DNA of 12,055 nucleotides from Candidatus Dojkabacteria bacterium UBA5232 (GCA_002409215.1 DHUO01000018.1:19873-31927), one strand, 5' to 3'; shown: positions 1 through 7,564, counted from the stretch's first letter. Notes: generated by a model from the sequence alone, not told the origin. Numbers and translations: made by a program.

Positions 1-1911
1 ATGGCAAAAGTTGAAAATTACGGTGCATCAAATATTCAAGTATTAAAAGGTTTAGAGGCAGTCAGAAAAAGACCCGCTATGTACATTGGCTCTACTGATG
101 TTCATGGCCTTCACCATATTTTCACAGAGATTTTAGACAACTCTGTTGATGAGGCAATTGCAGGATATTGCGACCATATCTGGGTAACCTTAAATGAGGA
201 TGGTTCTTTGACTGTAAAGGATAATGGTAGAGGTATTCCTGTGGAGATTCATGCAGAAACAAAAGTTTCTACATTAGAAACAGTAATGACAAATCTTCAC
301 GCAGGAGGTAAGTTCGAATCCGGAGCATACAAGGTTTCTGGTGGTTTGCACGGTGTCGGTATGAAATGTACAAATGCTCTTTCAAAGTGGATGATTACTA
401 CCGTTCGAAGAGATGGAGGAGTATATCAACAAAAGTATGAAAGAGGTGTTCCAACAGCTCCAGTTAAACAGATCGATGATTCTAAGGAGACTGGGACAGA
501 ACATACCTTTATGCCTGATAGTGAGATTTTTAGTGCCACAGAATTTGATTTCCAAACAATAGTAAAAAAGTGTAGGCAACATGCATACCTTACAGCAGGA
601 TTAAGAATTTCCGTTATTGATAATAGTAAAGGTGCAAATCAACAATACGACCTGTATTTTGAGGATGGAATTAAATCATATGTACAGTTCCTTAATATTG
701 ATGAGAAAGTCATTGGGAGAGACCCGTTCTATATGAATAAGCAGGAAGATGATGTTGTTGTTGAAGTATCTTTGCAATATACGGACAATATGGATGAGGA
801 TGTTAGATGCTATACCAACAACATTATCAACCCAGAAGGAGGAACACACTTAGCGGGTTTTAGAACTGCAATTACCAGTGCCATTAATACCTACGCAACA
901 AAAGCAGAGCTTCTAAAGGGGTTAAGTGGTACGCTTAGTGGTGATGATGTTAGAGAAGGTTTGACAGCGATTGTTTCCGTTAAGGTTCCAAGTCCTCAGT
1001 TTGAAGGGCAGACAAAGATTAAGCTTAACAATCCAGAGGTTAAAAGTATTGTAGGAAAGGTTGTAAGAGATGAGCTTTTGACATTCTTCACAGAAAACCC
1101 ACAGGTTGCAAAAGATATCATTGGTAAAGCAGTTTTAGCAAACAAGGCCAAAGCAGCAGCTAAAGCAGCAAGAGATGCTGTCATTAGAAAAAGTGCCTTA
1201 GAGACAACAACTCTACCGGGTAAGCTAGCAGATTGTACTAGCAAAGATCCAGCAGAGAGTGAGCTTTTCATAGTAGAGGGTAACTCTGCAGGTGGTTCAG
1301 CAAAGCAGGGAAGAGATAGGCATACTCAGGCTATCTTGCCACTTAGAGGTAAAATTATTAATACACATAAATACAGAGTGGATAGGGTGTTGGAGAATAG
1401 CGAGTTTAACGATATCACAACAGCATTGGGTGTAGGAATTGGAGATACATTAGATATCTCAAAATTGAGATATCATAAGATTATAATCATGAGCGACGCG
1501 GATGTTGATGGTTTACATATCACAACCCTTGTACTCACATTACTTTTCAGATTCTTTAGACCATTAATTGAAAACGGATATGTATATGTAGCACAACCAC
1601 CTCTTCATAAAGTTGAAATTGGTAAAAAGAAATACTACTTCCTAAACGATGAAGAGAAGGATGAGTTTGTAGCTAAAGCAAAATTGGCTGGTAAAAGCCC
1701 TGTTTCTAATAGGTTTAAAGGGTTGGGAGAAATGAATCCAGAGCAACTAAGAGAAACAACTATGGATATAACAAAGAGGGTGCTAAAGAAGGTGCATATT
1801 GAAGATGCAGAAGAGGCAGAGAAGGTGTTTGAAATGTTAATGGGCAATGAGGTTCCACCAAGAAGAAGATTTATACAAACATATGCTAAGAAAGCAACTT
1901 TAGATATTTAA
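1..1911 (+). CDS. gyrB: DNA gyrase subunit B (ATPase/toprim subunit)
   Basis: This is the ATPase and toprim subunit of the A2B2 type II topoisomerase that introduces negative supercoils in cytoplasmic DNA. The GHKL ATPase region shows E43 and N47 (EILDNSVDEA), D74 and R77 (DNGRGIP), the GGLHGVG lid at 114-120 and the QTKIK loop with K339. The toprim domain has E426 (VEGNSAGGSAK) and the metal-binding D499/D501/D503 (DADVDG). The tail carries RFKGLGEMNPEQL and ends in the expected LDI. At 636 residues it is the short form, as in Bacillus, without the insert of about 170 residues seen in E. coli. It is full length, starting at the first base of the window, so its promoter is out of view. Oddity: the usual Asp of EGDSAGG is Asn428. 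Gyrase rather than ParE is preferred because a GyrA with a near-canonical GyrA box follows in the same operon. Confidence 0.97.
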   Translation: MAKVENYGASNIQVLKGLEAVRKRPAMYIGSTDVHGLHHIFTEILDNSVDEAIAGYCDHIWVTLNEDGSLTVKDNGRGIPVEIHAETKVSTLETVMTNLHAGGKFESGAYKVSGGLHGVGMKCTNALSKWMITTVRRDGGVYQQKYERGVPTAPVKQIDDSKETGTEHTFMPDSEIFSATEFDFQTIVKKCRQHAYLTAGLRISVIDNSKGANQQYDLYFEDGIKSYVQFLNIDEKVIGRDPFYMNKQEDDVVVEVSLQYTDNMDEDVRCYTNNIINPEGGTHLAGFRTAITSAINTYATKAELLKGLSGTLSGDDVREGLTAIVSVKVPSPQFEGQTKIKLNNPEVKSIVGKVVRDELLTFFTENPQVAKDIIGKAVLANKAKAAAKAARDAVIRKSALETTTLPGKLADCTSKDPAESELFIVEGNSAGGSAKQGRDRHTQAILPLRGKIINTHKYRVDRVLENSEFNDITTALGVGIGDTLDISKLRYHKIIIMSDADVDGLHITTLVLTLLFRFFRPLIENGYVYVAQPPLHKVEIGKKKYYFLNDEEKDEFVAKAKLAGKSPVSNRFKGLGEMNPEQLRETTMDITKRVLKKVHIEDAEEAEKVFEMLMGNEVPPRRRFIQTYAKKATLDI

Positions 1912-1929
1912 TTTTTTACATTAATAAAG

Positions 1930-2451
1930 ATGACAGAAACATTTGAGAGTGAAAACAGACCAGAAATTCGTACATTACTAGATGTTAGCAGAGCAATAAG
2001 TCCTAATTCTGCTGAAATAGCTAGTGGTTCAAGAGCCAGTAGTGACCCCACAAGTACAGAAGAGTTAGCCGTTACAAAACTACTTGATGACAATGGTAAA
2101 TCAAGTAAAGATGTTTTAGAAATATTGAGTGGTACCCAAACTGGCGAATCAATTAAAAAGTATTTGGGATTAGAAGAGGGAGAAAACAACCTTCTCGTTG
2201 AAAGAAGGAAACATCTATCCAGTTCTTCAAGAAGAGTTATGATTCTTGCAAATCCAGATAGTACATATAGAATGGTAAGGTTTGATAAAGAGCATAATAA
2301 ACCTTTTGAAGTAGATGTTCTAAACGCAGAGGAGGGAGATGAAAACATTACTCTTGATGAAGGAAGAAAGGAGAAACTTGATGAACATATTGACTCACAA
2401 AGAGTAGATTACGAATACAATCTTAACGAATTAGTCAAAACCACATATTAA
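1930..2451 (+). CDS. Hypothetical acidic protein between gyrB and gyrA
   Basis: I do not recognise this 173-residue protein. It lies 18 bases after gyrB and 4 bases before gyrA, so it is almost certainly co-transcribed with both. The first 60 residues or so are rich in Ser, Thr, Glu and Asp and look disordered. A more structured part follows around residues 75-135, with a basic patch (ERRKHLSSSSRR) and a strand-rich stretch (RVMILANPDSTYRMVRF). The C-terminal 35 residues are highly charged. There is no signal peptide or membrane segment, so it should be cytoplasmic. The ATG at 1930 has no Shine-Dalgarno; translation may couple to the gyrB stop. A competing minus-strand reading frame over the same bases is Ser/Leu-rich and is treated as a shadow. 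The position suggests a gyrase-linked role, but that is inference only. Confidence 0.8.
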   Translation: MTETFESENRPEIRTLLDVSRAISPNSAEIASGSRASSDPTSTEELAVTKLLDDNGKSSKDVLEILSGTQTGESIKKYLGLEEGENNLLVERRKHLSSSSRRVMILANPDSTYRMVRFDKEHNKPFEVDVLNAEEGDENITLDEGRKEKLDEHIDSQRVDYEYNLNELVKTTY

Positions 2452-2455
2452 AAAA

Positions 2456-5197
2456 ATGGAAGAAGAGGTAAAAACAATACAAGAGAATACAAACGAATTG
2501 GAACAAGCTCTGTCATACCACCCGGGTGAAGTAGCTCCTAGATCAATTGTTGATGAAATGAAGAACAACTACCTTGACTACTCTATGTCGGTAATTGTTT
2601 CTAGAGCTCTTCCTGAGGTTAGTGATGGCCTTAAACCATCTCAAAGAAGAATTCTTGTTGCAATAAATGACCTTGGATTAACACCCTCTTCACACTACAG
2701 AAAATGTGCAAAGATTGCAGGTGATACCTCCGGTAACTACCACCCACACGGTGAAGCTGTTGTATACCCAACTTTAGTAAAAATGGCTCAAGACTTCTCC
2801 ATAAGATATCCACTAGTAGATGGACAGGGTAACTTCGGTTCAATAGATGGAGATGAAGCAGCAGCAATGAGATACACAGAGGCTAGAATGGGCAAAATCA
2901 CCCCAGAACTAATGAAAGATTTAAACAAAGGAACTGTTACATTCATCCCAAACTATGATGGTACAAGATTAGAACCAACAGTACTTCCTGCAGGTTTCCC
3001 AAACGTATTAGCCAACGGTGGAGATGGTATTGCAGTAGGAATGGCAACAAAAATCCCACCATTCAACCTAACAGAGCTAATCGATGCATTACAAAATATG
3101 ATCTCAAGAGGAAACTCATGGGTAGGTAAAGCAGTATACAATGAATTAAGAAAAGCAAAAGAAGCAAAAGAGTTAATACCACAAACCTTAAATGACAAAC
3201 CAGCTGACTATTTTGAAAACTATGTAGATACTAAAGGACTCAACTATATTGAAGAAATTGAGAAATTAAAAGCAGAGATAGGGACAAAAGAGGAGGTTTT
3301 GTATCCTGAATTTAAATCGGAGATAACTCCAGAAGAGTTAGTAAAGATTATGCCAGGACCAGACTTCCCAACAGGAGCAACTGTCTACAATCAACAAGAA
3401 ATTCTTAACGTATATGCAACAGGTAGGGGAAGAATTATCCAAAGAGCCAAAGCATCAATCGTGGAAGGCAAACAGGGAAGATATCAAATTGTAATCACAG
3501 AGATACCATTCCAGGTAAACAAAGCACACATGATTGAGAAGATTGCAGACCTTGTTAAGGACAAAAAGATTAAAGGAATTGCAGACATCATAGATGAATC
3601 AAACATCGAAGGAATGAGAGTTGTAATACACCTCAAGAGAGATGCACAGCCAAAAGCAGTCCTAAACAAACTCTACAAATACACAGAGATGCAAAAGGTT
3701 TTCAATGCAAATATGATTGCACTAGTAAACCAAGAACCAAAAACACTTCCAATTAAAAGAATGTTAGAACTATTCCTTTCATTTAGATTAATTGTGACAA
3801 TTCGAAGATTTGAATATGATTTAGCTTCATCAAGATTTAGAGCACACATTTTAGAGGGACTCCTAAAAGCAATTGATATGCTTGATGAGGTCATCGCTAC
3901 AATTAGAGGTTCCAAAACACAAGAAAGTGCAAAGACAAACTTAATGGATAAGTTTGAATTCACAGAGGTACAGGCGCAAGCAATTTTAGACATGCAATTA
4001 AGAAGATTAGCTGCACTTGAAAGGATGAAATTGCAGAATGAGTTTAAGGAGTTGGAAGAAAAGATTAAAGAATACAATGCTCTTCTTGAAGATCCTACAA
4101 AGGTGCTTGAGGTTATCTCCTCAGACCTTCAAGAGATTAAAGAGAAGTATGGAGATGCAAGAAGAACTAAGATAATTAAGGGTGACATTGATGAAATTTC
4201 TGAAGAGGATATGGTTGCTTCTGAAGATACTTTAGTTACAATCACAAACTCTGGGTATATTAAACGATTGAATCCTAATACATACAAGGCACAGAACAGG
4301 GGAGGTAAAGGTGTTTCTGGAGGTGATACAAAAGAGGGAGACTTCATAGAGCATGCATTCCTATGCAATACTCATGATGAGTTAATGCTTTTCACAAATA
4401 AAGGGAAAGCATTTACACTACGAATATTTGAAATTCCTGATTTAGGAAGAACTGCTAAAGGACTACCTCTTGTAAATCTAGTACAATTAGGACCTGATGA
4501 GCTTGTAACCTCAGTATTAACAAGAGATCCTAAAGGGAAAATTGCAGAAGGAAAGAGTACAGAAGAGGCTAAGGAGAAAGAAACTGCAAGAGTGTATAAA
4601 TACCTATTAATGGCAACACAAAAAGGTGTAATTAAGAAAACGGCATTGTCCGAATTTACGAAAATTAGAGCAAATGGATTGACCGCTATTAAGCTTGATG
4701 AGGAGGATGAATTAATTTGGGTAAAAGCAACAACAGGTAGTGATGAGGCGATAATTCTAACAAAAGAAGGCAAGTCTGTTAGATTTAAAGAAACAGATGT
4801 TAGACCTATGGGAAGGAGTACAAGAGGAGTTACAGGGATTAAGTTTAGGAGTGCAGAGGATAGGGTAGTAGGAATGGGAATTGTGGAGAATGATGATCAA
4901 CAGTTGCTTACACTTTCAGAATACGGTTTTGGGAAAATGACAAAACTTAAAGAGTATGCAACTCAAAAGAGAGGTGGGACAGGTATCTTTACATTTAGAG
5001 TTACTCAAAAGACAGGCAATATTGCTTCTGCAAGGATATTAAAAGAGGAAGATACAGAGATTGTGGTGATATCAGAGAAGTCCAAAGTTATTAGGGCAGA
5101 TCTTAAAGATGTTCCTAAACTAAAAAGACAGACTTCCGGTGTAAAGATGATGAATATAAATAGTGGAGATAAGGTCGCAGCAGTAGCTATTTTGTAA
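2456..5197 (+). CDS. gyrA: DNA gyrase subunit A (breakage-reunion and DNA-wrapping subunit)
   Basis: This subunit cleaves and rejoins DNA and wraps it for supercoiling. The catalytic Tyr140 follows Arg139 in AAAMRYTEARM. The helix that binds the gate DNA reads HPHGEAVVYP (96-105), and the tower/winged-helix region includes PGPDFPTG (300-307). A C-terminal beta-pinwheel begins near residue 560 and contains QNRGGKG (613-619), one residue off the canonical GyrA box, followed by repeated pinwheel blades (for example RFKETDVRPMG). This supports gyrase rather than ParC. The length is 913 residues against 875 in E. coli; most of the excess is a charged insert of about 70 residues between the LTELI motif near 205 and PGPDFPT at 300. 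The positions equivalent to E. coli Ser83 and Asp87 are Ala101 and Pro105. The start is 4 bases after the preceding stop, with no Shine-Dalgarno, which suggests translational coupling. Confidence 0.97.
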   Translation: MEEEVKTIQENTNELEQALSYHPGEVAPRSIVDEMKNNYLDYSMSVIVSRALPEVSDGLKPSQRRILVAINDLGLTPSSHYRKCAKIAGDTSGNYHPHGEAVVYPTLVKMAQDFSIRYPLVDGQGNFGSIDGDEAAAMRYTEARMGKITPELMKDLNKGTVTFIPNYDGTRLEPTVLPAGFPNVLANGGDGIAVGMATKIPPFNLTELIDALQNMISRGNSWVGKAVYNELRKAKEAKELIPQTLNDKPADYFENYVDTKGLNYIEEIEKLKAEIGTKEEVLYPEFKSEITPEELVKIMPGPDFPTGATVYNQQEILNVYATGRGRIIQRAKASIVEGKQGRYQIVITEIPFQVNKAHMIEKIADLVKDKKIKGIADIIDESNIEGMRVVIHLKRDAQPKAVLNKLYKYTEMQKVFNANMIALVNQEPKTLPIKRMLELFLSFRLIVTIRRFEYDLASSRFRAHILEGLLKAIDMLDEVIATIRGSKTQESAKTNLMDKFEFTEVQAQAILDMQLRRLAALERMKLQNEFKELEEKIKEYNALLEDPTKVLEVISSDLQEIKEKYGDARRTKIIKGDIDEISEEDMVASEDTLVTITNSGYIKRLNPNTYKAQNRGGKGVSGGDTKEGDFIEHAFLCNTHDELMLFTNKGKAFTLRIFEIPDLGRTAKGLPLVNLVQLGPDELVTSVLTRDPKGKIAEGKSTEEAKEKETARVYKYLLMATQKGVIKKTALSEFTKIRANGLTAIKLDEEDELIWVKATTGSDEAIILTKEGKSVRFKETDVRPMGRSTRGVTGIKFRSAEDRVVGMGIVENDDQQLLTLSEYGFGKMTKLKEYATQKRGGTGIFTFRVTQKTGNIASARILKEEDTEIVVISEKSKVIRADLKDVPKLKRQTSGVKMMNINSGDKVAAVAIL

Positions 5198-5303
5198 CTC
5201 CCATAGTAAGATTAAAAAAACCAAAAAACAGCCCCTCAGTCCTTTCCTGATAAGCATAAATCTACCGACCAGGTCGAAGGTTGAAGCAAAAAAAATAAGA
5301 TAG

Positions 5304-5594
5304 CTACTCATTTATCCTTACAATATTAAAATCTCTATTAAACTCATCTCCTGTAAGGGCAATAATATTCTTAGAAAGCTCTTCATAACTCATCCAACTA
5401 TCATCAACCCTCCTGTTCTTCTTTACATACTGTTTAACAATCTTTTCTAAACTCTTAATCTGCATATCATACCTCTTAAACTCACATGCCAAAAGGGTTG
5501 AAATCATAGCAAAATCTTCTTTTGAAAGTCTCATATTTTTACCCACTAAACTTAATATATACATTCTATACTGAGTCCAAATATACTTCCTCAC
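5304..5594 (-). CDS. Possible small hypothetical protein, minus strand
   Basis: This is an open frame of 96 codons, convergent with gyrA and divergent from the peptidase gene at 5665. I do not recognise it. The longest form starts at a GTG (5594-5592) directly after an in-frame TAG. Internal ATGs at 5564 and 5534 would give 86 or 76 residues, and none of the three has a good Shine-Dalgarno. The region after residue 21 is charged and looks helical, with a Lys-rich segment (EKIVKQYVKKNRR) and an acidic stretch (SYEELSKN); there is no clear membrane segment. It fills a gap that otherwise holds no gene, and nothing on the other strand competes with it. That and its ordinary residue mix favour a real gene, but its small size leaves it uncertain. 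No clear terminator is visible in the 106 bases between it and gyrA. Confidence 0.4.
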   Translation of the reverse strand: MRKYIWTQYRMYILSLVGKNMRLSKEDFAMISTLLACEFKRYDMQIKSLEKIVKQYVKKNRRVDDSWMSYEELSKNIIALTGDEFNRDFNIVRINE

Positions 5595-5648
5595 CTAGAG
5601 AACGCTAAGTCCATCTTGTATAACAGATACTATTGAACATCAGATATA

Positions 5649-5654
5649 TATAGT
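5649..5654 (+). promoter_or_regulatory. Possible -10 element (TATAGT) for the VanY-like gene
   Basis: TATAGT ends 10 bases before the ATG at 5665, so transcription would start about 3 bases upstream of the start codon, giving a near-leaderless mRNA. No good -35 is visible at 17-18 bases. AGGG sits directly against the ATG, too close to act as a normal Shine-Dalgarno. Confidence 0.35.
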
Positions 5655-5664
5655 AGAATTAGGG

Positions 5665-6474
5665 ATGCCAAATATAATAAAAAAAATAATCTTCTTTTTT
5701 GTAGGTGCTAGCATTTCCTTAAACATATGGAATAATGATGATTTAGATAATAAAAAGCACATTATTAATAAAACTCCAAAGGGTGAAGAAGTCATTGTTT
5801 TAGAGGATATAAAGATAGGAAGAAATAGAATTATCCAACCAAACTACACCTCAACTACTGGATGGTGGACATATCCAAATGAAATTAAATTAACAAAAAG
5901 GAATGGAGATGACCTTTTAGTTTTAGTGAATAAGGAATATAGATTAAGTGAAAAGTACGCTCCTAATGATTTAGTGCCAGCTAGTAACTCTGGTATTAGA
6001 AGAGGAGCAGGTTTTAAACTTCGAAATATAATAATTGGAGATTTGAAAGAGCTTGTAGAACAGGCAAAAAATGATGGGATAGATTTGAGTATAAGGTCAG
6101 GATATCGTTCATATCAAGATCAATTAACTACATACAACCATTGGGTAAGAGTTAATAAAAATAGTACAGATGATGCAGATAAGATTTCCGCTAGAGCAGG
6201 GCATAGTCAGCATCAGTTGGGAACAGCTGTTGATTTTAGTAGTGCGGAGATACAGGATGGGATAGGGGGGCGATTCCATACAACAAAGGCATCTGCATGG
6301 TTGGCAGAGAATGCTTGGAAGTATGGGTTTGTAATATCTTTTCCAAAAGGGTATGAGAGTACAACAGGGTATAGTTATGAAAGTTGGCATTATAGATATA
6401 TTGGTAGAGCTAATGCACAAGAGATGAGGAGTAGGGGAGATATATTAGAGATATATCTTAGAGGCAAAAATTAA
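5665..6474 (+). CDS. Membrane-anchored VanY-like D-alanyl-D-alanine carboxypeptidase (peptidase M15B)
   Basis: This is a predicted zinc peptidase that trims the terminal D-Ala from peptidoglycan stem peptides outside the membrane. Residues 4-22 form a hydrophobic N-terminal segment after a short start, so the protein is either secreted or anchored by its N-terminus. The M15B core is clear: SGYRS at 145-149, then the zinc-binding motif SQHQLGTAVD with His183 and Asp190, and ESWHYRY with the catalytic Glu239 and third zinc ligand His242. The spacing and length (269 residues) fit the VanY/DacB-like family. Residues 23-120 form a linker and N-terminal extension without a recognised domain. The sortase gene follows 50 bases downstream on the same strand, which suggests a shared cell-wall role. 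No van regulators or ligases are present, so there is no reason to infer vancomycin resistance; ordinary wall remodelling is likelier. Confidence 0.9.
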   Translation: MPNIIKKIIFFFVGASISLNIWNNDDLDNKKHIINKTPKGEEVIVLEDIKIGRNRIIQPNYTSTTGWWTYPNEIKLTKRNGDDLLVLVNKEYRLSEKYAPNDLVPASNSGIRRGAGFKLRNIIIGDLKELVEQAKNDGIDLSIRSGYRSYQDQLTTYNHWVRVNKNSTDDADKISARAGHSQHQLGTAVDFSSAEIQDGIGGRFHTTKASAWLAENAWKYGFVISFPKGYESTTGYSYESWHYRYIGRANAQEMRSRGDILEIYLRGKN

Positions 6475-6505
6475 CATTGAATTACTTTATTAAATTAATC
6501 TCAAA

Positions 6506-6511
6506 TATGCT
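6506..6511 (+). promoter_or_regulatory. Possible -10 element (TATGCT) for the sortase gene
   Basis: TATGCT ends 13 bases before the ATG at 6525, predicting a 5' leader of about 7 bases and no Shine-Dalgarno. A poor -35 match (TTACTT, 6482-6487) lies 18 bases upstream. The gene could also be read from the peptidase promoter, 50 bases away. Confidence 0.35.
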
Positions 6512-6524
6512 AAACTAGAGCTAG

Positions 6525-7175
6525 ATGAAAAAACCATTTCTAAAGAAACTATCTAAAATATACCTCGTAATTGGATTATTCCTACTATTCGCTGGTTTCA
6601 TTCTTCTTGGGATGACCTTCTATCCAAACATATGGTACTCAATCGATAGCAATGCAACTGAAACAGATGCATCATCTATTCAAAAGGAAATAACGATATT
6701 AGAAGAAAAAGAGAAAGAAGATATAAAGAAAGAAAAGGAGATAGTAGAAAATCTCCCACCAATTAATCCAGCACTTTCAACAACTCCAACATTAAAGATT
6801 AACAATATAGGGGTTGATGGAGAAGTTCACCAAGGTGAAAATGCTAAAGCAGAACTTGACAAAGGTATATGGATTGTACCTGGATATGGTACCCCTGAGC
6901 ATAACGAACTACCTATCATTATAGCTGCACATAGATTTGGTTATGTATATTGGACCGCTGAGTTTAGAACAAAAAGTTCCTTTTACAACCTCCCTAAATT
7001 AAAAGTTGGAGATAGGGTACAAATAATCTGGGGACAACGAGAGTATCAATATGAAATATATAAAGCAGAGGATGATAAACAGATAACAGATTACGGTGCA
7101 GACTTAATCCTCTACACATGTCGAATGTATAATTCTCCAATAAGGGTGTTTAGATACCTTAGACGTATCAACTAG
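6525..7175 (+). CDS. Membrane-anchored sortase (cysteine transpeptidase)
   Basis: Sortases cut a C-terminal sorting motif in a secreted protein and join it to an amine acceptor on the cell surface. Residues 11-32 form an N-terminal membrane anchor. A Glu/Lys-rich, probably coiled-coil, linker covers about 52-76, and the sortase barrel runs from about 88 to 216. The catalytic triad is visible: His136 in IIIAAHRFG, Cys199 in LILYTC, and Arg207 in SPIRVF, with the usual His-to-Cys spacing of about 60 residues and Arg 8 residues after Cys. The barrel start TLKINNIGVDGEV matches the typical sortase opening strand. At 216 residues it is a normal length. I cannot assign a class from sequence alone. 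The next gene encodes a small protein with a sorting-signal layout, a likely substrate. No Shine-Dalgarno is present. Confidence 0.92.
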   Translation: MKKPFLKKLSKIYLVIGLFLLFAGFILLGMTFYPNIWYSIDSNATETDASSIQKEITILEEKEKEDIKKEKEIVENLPPINPALSTTPTLKINNIGVDGEVHQGENAKAELDKGIWIVPGYGTPEHNELPIIIAAHRFGYVYWTAEFRTKSSFYNLPKLKVGDRVQIIWGQREYQYEIYKAEDDKQITDYGADLILYTCRMYNSPIRVFRYLRRIN

Positions 7176-7180
7176 GGTAT

Positions 7181-7209
7181 TTGCCTTTTTCTCAACTATA
7201 GGGTATAAT
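7181..7209 (+). promoter_or_regulatory. Consensus-type promoter for the 77-residue peptide gene
   Basis: TTGCCT (7181-7186) and a perfect TATAAT (7204-7209) are separated by exactly 17 bases. Predicted transcription starts near 7216, 28 bases before the ATG. An inverted repeat, AACTAT (7194-7199) and ATAGTT (7216-7221), is centred on the -10 element and could be an operator, though arms of 6 bases are short for AT-rich DNA. Confidence 0.75.
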
Positions 7210-7243
7210 GTTTTCATAGTTAAGTTGTTCTTTACAATTTATC

Positions 7244-7477
7244 ATGAAAAAGATAAACAAATCTGTTCTATTATCTTTTCTTTCTCTTGTAATCTTAAAT
7301 GCATTTAATACTTCTGTTTTTGCTGATGGTGGATATAATCCATACGGCCCTCACATTCCAGAGGATACAGGAATTGCAGATGCTAAAATGTTTATTATAG
7401 TTGCAATTATTGCTTATACATTAGGTTTAACATTAATTGCTGCTTCCAAGTTTATCAAGAACAAAGCAGAGAAATAG
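7244..7477 (+). CDS. Small secreted protein with sorting-signal-like C-terminus (candidate sortase substrate)
   Basis: I do not recognise this 77-residue protein, but its layout is informative. Residues 1-27 look like a signal peptide: a Lys-rich start, a hydrophobic core and a V-F-A cleavage-like site. Next come 15 residues rich in Gly, Pro and Tyr (YNPYGPH), and then IPEDTG at 38-43. A hydrophobic helix follows at about 49-67 and a basic tail at 69-77 (KFIKNKAEK). That order, motif then helix then positive tail, is what sortase sorting signals have, although the motif has two residues rather than one between Pro and Thr, unlike LPXTG. It lies 68 bases after the sortase gene with its own strong promoter. 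If processed at both ends, only about 15 residues would stay on the surface. The alternative is a small two-helix membrane protein unrelated to the sortase. Confidence 0.8.
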   Translation: MKKINKSVLLSFLSLVILNAFNTSVFADGGYNPYGPHIPEDTGIADAKMFIIVAIIAYTLGLTLIAASKFIKNKAEK

Positions 7478-7482
7478 ATCTG

Positions 7483-7515
7483 AAGTATAGGGGAGGGTAA
7501 CCTCCCCTCATACTT
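7483..7515 (+). terminator. Strong hairpin with GNRA loop after the 77-residue gene (terminator-like, no U-tract)
   Basis: AAGTATA then GGGGAGG (7483-7496) pairs with CCTCCCC then T-C-ATACTT (7501-7515), closed by a GTAA loop, which is a GNRA tetraloop. This gives 14 base pairs with a single bulged C. It begins 5 bases after the stop codon. No U-run follows on either strand, so it may end transcription inefficiently or protect the 3' end of the mRNA instead. Confidence 0.6.
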
Positions 7516-7535
7516 AAGCCTTCAATCCCATAGTC

Positions 7536-7564
7536 TTGAATAAAAGGGCTAAACATGATACAAT
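7536..7564 (+). promoter_or_regulatory. Consensus-type promoter for the structured leader and 166-residue gene
   Basis: TTGAAT (7536-7541) and TACAAT (7559-7564) are separated by exactly 17 bases. Each box differs from consensus at no more than two positions. Predicted transcription starts near 7571, about 240 bases before the only downstream start codon with a good ribosome-binding site. Confidence 0.7.

Noticed and set aside
1908..2348. Open frame of 146 codons on the minus strand opposite the gene between gyrB and gyrA
   Set aside because: The protein is Ser/Leu-rich with no domain logic, overlaps the gyrB end, and runs against an operon-like plus-strand frame with tight spacing; treated as a shadow.
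3850..5197. Shift in strand composition within gyrA: hand-counted samples have about equal G and C near 2941-3600 but G over twice C near 4681-5160
   Set aside because: The motifs align to gyrase across the whole length with no break, so a mosaic origin is not supported; codon preference for Glu/Gly/Lys-rich blades may explain it.
5198..5303. Possible terminator between gyrA and the minus-strand gene (palindrome CGACCAGGTCG and A-runs)
   Set aside because: The palindrome allows only a loop of about 3 bases with 4 pairs, and no T-run follows it in the proper place on either strand.
5665..7477. Glycopeptide-resistance cluster suggested by the VanY-like gene
   Set aside because: No VanH/VanA/VanX or VanR/VanS-like genes are present; M15B peptidases are common wall-remodelling enzymes.
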